From contig JAKITE010000012.1 in assembly GCA_021648225.1 (NCBI GenBank), positions 1 through 36,414 of the forward strand: DNA of 36,414 nucleotides, in the 5' to 3' direction. The stretch is from Paracoccaceae bacterium. GTDB taxonomy: Bacteria > Pseudomonadota > Alphaproteobacteria > Rhodobacterales > Rhodobacteraceae. The notes below the pieces were generated by a model. It did not search any database. It worked only from the letters and a program-made list of their open reading frames with translations, and was not told where the DNA came from. Below are positions 33,684-36,414 of the stretch, piece by piece; position 1 is the stretch's first letter, and every line of letters starts with the position of its first letter. A program made the translations under genes and the position numbers.

Positions 33684-33717
33684 CAAAAAGGCACGAAAGA
33701 AACGTTAACAAACCTAA

Positions 33718-35316
33718 TTATTCCCCGCCCATACGGCCGGTTTTTATATCATAATCCACCGCTACGCGGTAATGCGGATCATCCTCCATATCCACCATCA
33801 ATTGTCCGGCTTTGCTTAGCAAGCGATGGCAATCGGGGGTTAAATGCCGTAATTGCAGGCGTTTTCCGGCGGCTTCGTATTGTTCCGCCACCGCATCAAT
33901 GGCCTGCAAGGCCGAATGGTCCACCACCCGTGATCCCATAAAATCGAGAATAACCGTGTCGGGATCATCTTCGGGGTTAAACAGTTCTTTGAAACTTCCG
34001 GCAGAGCCAAAAAACAGCGGGCCGTCAATTTCATAAACCCGCGCGCCGATCTCGGTTTCCGATGGCCGAATCGTGGCACGAATACGCGAGGCCGCATTCC
34101 ACGAATATACCAGCGCTGAAACAATCACCCCGACAACCACCGCAACCGCCAGATCTTCGGCAACGGTCACCACCGTTACCAGCACAATCACCAACGCATC
34201 CGATAAGGGCACACGGCGCAGAATGCGAAAGCTTTGCCAGGCAAATGTGCCGATCACCACCATAAACATCACCCCGACCAAAGCCGCCAGCGGAATCAAT
34301 TCAATCAGGCTGCTGGCAAACAATATAAACGCCAGCAAAAACAGCGCGGCCGAAATGCCCGAAAGCCGATGCCGCCCGCCCGATTTAACATTGATCATTG
34401 ATTGCCCGATCATCGCACAGCCGCCCATGCCGCCAAAAAATCCGGTTGCCACATTGGCCGCACCCTGCGCCAGCGATTCCTTTGATGCCCCGCCACGTTT
34501 GCCGGTAATGGTGCCAACCAGATTAAGCGTCAGCAGGCTCTCGATCAGGCCAATTGCCGCCAGAATAAACGCATAAGGGAAAATGATTTTCAGGGTCTCA
34601 AAGGTGAACGGCACATCGGGAATGGCAAAAACCGGTAAGCCACCCTCAAGTGACGCAAGGTCTCCGACCCGGGGCACAGGCAGATCAAACCCGATCACAA
34701 TCGCCGCAACTACCCCGATGGCCAGCAAGGGCGCGGGCACAAATTTGGTGATTTTAGGCGCCAGCCAGATCAACCCCATGGTGCCAGCCACAAGGCCCAG
34801 CGTCATCCACAAGGTAACGCCGCTCATCCATTCATCGTGAATTTTGAATTGTTCCATCTGGGCCAGAAAAATCACGATCGCCAAGCCGTTTACAAAACCC
34901 AGCATCACCGGATGCGGCACCATCCGAATGAATTTTGCCAGCCGAAACACCCCGGCAAGCAGCTGGATTATGCCCATCAAAACCACCGTAGCAAACAGAT
35001 ATTGCACACCGTGGTCTGCCACCAAAGCCACCATCACAACCGCCAAAGCGCCGGTCGCACCGGAAATCATGCCCGGTCGCCCGCCAAATACGGCGGTAAT
35101 CAACCCCACCATAAAAGCCGCATAAAGCCCGACCAACGGGTCAACACCGGCCACAAAAGCAAAGGCGACGGCCTCGGGCACCAAAGCCAGCGCAACGGTA
35201 AGCCCGGCCAGAACCTCGATACGGATCTGACCAATGCCCAAGCCGCCGTTTTTCTTTGAAGGATCGGAAATGCGTAGCCGTTTGGCAAAATCGGAAAGCG
35301 TAGTAGGTTTGGTCAA
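33718..35316 (-). CDS. SulP-family anion transporter with STAS domain
   Basis: An inner-membrane anion transporter of 532 residues with about twelve to fourteen membrane segments and a C-terminal cytoplasmic STAS domain (about 415-515: PSETEIGARVYEIDGPLFFGSAGSFKELF and ILDFMGSRVVDHSALQAID). Substrates in this family include sulfate, bicarbonate and dicarboxylates. The protein resembles the BicA-like bicarbonate branch in its compact N-terminus, but sequence reading cannot settle the substrate. It starts with TTG 35316, AGGGG eight bases ahead. That AGGGG is also one arm of a small CCCC/GGGG hairpin (35325-35341). Confidence 0.9.
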   Translation of the reverse strand: MTKPTTLSDFAKRLRISDPSKKNGGLGIGQIRIEVLAGLTVALALVPEAVAFAFVAGVDPLVGLYAAFMVGLITAVFGGRPGMISGATGALAVVMVALVADHGVQYLFATVVLMGIIQLLAGVFRLAKFIRMVPHPVMLGFVNGLAIVIFLAQMEQFKIHDEWMSGVTLWMTLGLVAGTMGLIWLAPKITKFVPAPLLAIGVVAAIVIGFDLPVPRVGDLASLEGGLPVFAIPDVPFTFETLKIIFPYAFILAAIGLIESLLTLNLVGTITGKRGGASKESLAQGAANVATGFFGGMGGCAMIGQSMINVKSGGRHRLSGISAALFLLAFILFASSLIELIPLAALVGVMFMVVIGTFAWQSFRILRRVPLSDALVIVLVTVVTVAEDLAVAVVVGVIVSALVYSWNAASRIRATIRPSETEIGARVYEIDGPLFFGSAGSFKELFNPEDDPDTVILDFMGSRVVDHSALQAIDAVAEQYEAAGKRLQLRHLTPDCHRLLSKAGQLMVDMEDDPHYRVAVDYDIKTGRMGGE

Positions 35317-35390
35317 AACGGTATCCCCTTTTTTGGCGGGGTTACACCAGCACAGCCCAAAAAGAAAGGCGTCAATACAGCCACCTTGAT

Positions 35391-36044
35391 CTAAAGGCTT
35401 TTCAACAGCTCCGGCAAGGTTTCAACCGGCAAAACCAACAATAAGGCACCCTGACCATACCGGATATGAACCCGCGCCGCGCTAGTCCGGTTCGAGGTGC
35501 CGATTTTGCCAGAACTGTCCATATCCACCCCGTTCATTTTCCATTCAAGCCCGTCAGAATGCACCCCGAAAACCGCCCCCAAAGGAAACAGTGACAGGCG
35601 GGTGCCAATCGGTAATTCAACCGAAAAATCTAATGGGCAAAGCAGGGTAATATCCTGCGGCCCGATTAAAATAATCTTTCGATCCGGATATTTGGCCAAC
35701 ACATTCAACGCCGCAAGTTGGTGGTCAATGCGCCCCCCCAACACCCCGATGCACAGATATAACGGTGCATCGCTAGAATAGATGCATTTTTCAAAATCGG
35801 TGGTATCTTGCTCGGAAATACGGGTGCTTTTACCAATGTTTTTGCGCGCACCCGCTTGCGATACCGAATCCATATCGCCCAATACCGCAAACACATCCAG
35901 CCCCAGCGCATCGGCTGCATCCACGCCGCTATCGGCCGCAATGGTTTTATTGGAAAACCGCTGCACCAGCGCCACATCATCAGGGCTAACCGGCCCACCG
36001 CCAATAACAATCACCGGCTCAAAAAAACTGAGCGTGCGGCTCAT
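35391..36044 (-). CDS. Thiamine diphosphokinase
   Basis: Transfers pyrophosphate from ATP to thiamine to make the cofactor thiamine diphosphate. The family motifs are in order: DSGVDAADALG (38-48), GDMDS (56-60), QDTTDFEKC (79-87) and GGRIDHQLA (103-111). The C-terminal thiamine-binding part is present. Length is 217. The ATG overlaps the DUF2842 stop codon (ATGA), so the two are coupled. The gap to sulP is about 74 bases, with no clear terminator. Confidence 0.92.
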   Translation of the reverse strand: MSRTLSFFEPVIVIGGGPVSPDDVALVQRFSNKTIAADSGVDAADALGLDVFAVLGDMDSVSQAGARKNIGKSTRISEQDTTDFEKCIYSSDAPLYLCIGVLGGRIDHQLAALNVLAKYPDRKIILIGPQDITLLCPLDFSVELPIGTRLSLFPLGAVFGVHSDGLEWKMNGVDMDSSGKIGTSNRTSAARVHIRYGQGALLLVLPVETLPELLKSL

Positions 36045-36271
36045 TCTTCGGGTTTGGCATCCGGGTCTGCTTTGCCAACCCCCAGAAATACAAACTTGAA
36101 CGGCAATATCCAGACTACCCCCAATACAATGTAAATCAGCAATTCCACCAATACATTTGGCCGGTTTTCAAACAGGCTTAATATCCACCAGGCAAACCCG
36201 ATATAGGCAGGCATGCCTATCAGCAAAATAAACAACGACCACCTGCGGCGCGCTTTATACGATAATGCCAT
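36041..36271 (-). CDS. DUF2842 membrane protein
   Basis: A 76-residue protein of the alphaproteobacterial DUF2842 family, MALSYKARRRWSLFILLIGMPAYIGFAWW, with two membrane helices (about 11-31 and 41-61) and the conserved LIYIVLGVVWILPFKFVFLGVG. The function is unknown. ATG 36271 has AGGG upstream and gives the family N-terminus; the frame is open for 24 more codons. It is coupled to thiamine diphosphokinase. Confidence 0.85.
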   Translation of the reverse strand: MALSYKARRRWSLFILLIGMPAYIGFAWWILSLFENRPNVLVELLIYIVLGVVWILPFKFVFLGVGKADPDAKPEE

Positions 36272-36294
36272 TCTCACCCTTTCTTCTTCGCTAA

Positions 36295-36360
36295 AATATC
36301 CCGGGGGGAGCGACGCCCCGTCGCAAGGGGGCAGCGCCCCCAAACCCGAGCGCAGCGAGG
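36295..36360. repeat. GC-rich hairpin cluster between purA and the DUF2842 gene
   Basis: Contains GGCGTCGC-type inverted text (GCGACGCCCCGTCGC) followed by GGGGGC-A-GCGCCCCC and GAGCGCAGCGAGG. It resembles the element near 3290-3323 (TACTCCGGGGG, then G- and C-runs as a palindrome). It probably acts as the purA terminator or is a dispersed intergenic repeat. Confidence 0.4.
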
Positions 36361-36363
36361 CCC

Positions 36364-36414
36364 CTAATCCGCAAACGGGTCCGTCACCAAAATAGTATCC
36401 TCGCGTTCCGGCGA
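36364..36414 (-). CDS. purA: Adenylosuccinate synthetase, C-terminal end (partial)
   Basis: The last 16 codons of a gene that enters from beyond the window: SPEREDTILVTDPFAD then TAG. It matches the conserved C-terminus of PurA (in E. coli ...GPDRTETMILRDPFDA), the enzyme that converts IMP to adenylosuccinate in AMP synthesis. Identification rests on this short tail only. Confidence 0.7.
   Translation of the reverse strand, partial: SPEREDTILVTDPFAD

Noticed and set aside
28817..33717. Possible genomic island with attachment sites from the tRNA-Thr 3' end
   Set aside because: No second copy of the tRNA end was found up to sulP, and no integrase gene is present.
1..36414. CRISPR arrays, rRNA genes or a replication origin
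   Set aside because: No regularly spaced repeats, rRNA signatures or DnaA-box clusters were seen.

Overview
The window looks like a chromosomal segment from a Rhodobacterales (roseobacter-type) alphaproteobacterium. The evidence is a C4-pathway 5-aminolevulinate synthase (hemA), the cluster pepA/lptF-lptG-lptD-surA-rsmA, alphaproteobacterial families of unknown function (DUF4167, DUF2948, DUF2842, an LdtR-type MarR regulator, a RodZ-like HTH protein, SdhE) and many TTG starts. No genus can be named from the sequence alone.

Layout. 1-3.3 kb (+): purM-purN, a saccharopine dehydrogenase-like enzyme and a TfoX C-terminal-domain protein. 3.3-5.2 kb (-): ndk and the Mn transporter mntH, the latter behind a 29-bp dyad that looks like a Mur operator. 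5.3-9.2 kb (+): an ABC-F ATPase, marC, a membrane aspartic protease, and a universal stress protein behind a 12-bp palindrome. 9.3-11.2 kb (-): holC and pepA. 11.3-17.8 kb (+): lptF, lptG, lptD, surA and rsmA, the envelope lipopolysaccharide/outer-membrane cluster, without the pdxA usually found between surA and rsmA. 17.8-25.7 kb (-): DUF4167, prmC-prfA, a DUF1499 protein, ispG, a RodZ-like protein, hemA, an LdtR-like regulator and sdhE. 25.8-26.7 kb (+): two coupled genes of unknown role, one a membrane-anchored zinc ribbon. 26.8-28.7 kb (-): DUF2948, murA and a 53-residue basic protein. tRNA-Thr(GGU) follows at 28.8 kb (+).

From tRNA-Thr to about 33.7 kb lies the accessory part, visibly more A+T-rich in places. 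It holds a polytopic membrane protein of unknown function and a secreted protein with two LCCL domains. Inside that LCCL gene sits a 2,353-bp IS1595-family element (31232-33584) with 25-bp inverted repeats and a perfect 8-bp target duplication. The element encodes a decayed transposase (catalytic Glu apparently changed to Val, plus an in-frame amber codon) and, overlapping its stop codon by ATGA, a DinD-family passenger gene with an extra C-terminal winged-helix-like domain. Removing the element and one target copy on paper restores the LCCL gene exactly, with a signal peptide, an ATG and a strong ribosome binding site. This is the most interesting structure in the window.

33.7-36.4 kb (-) returns to core genes: a SulP/STAS anion transporter, thiamine diphosphokinase, a DUF2842 protein and the last 16 codons of purA. 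No gene-free stretch exceeds 300 bases once these genes are placed. No CRISPR array, rRNA or replication origin was seen.
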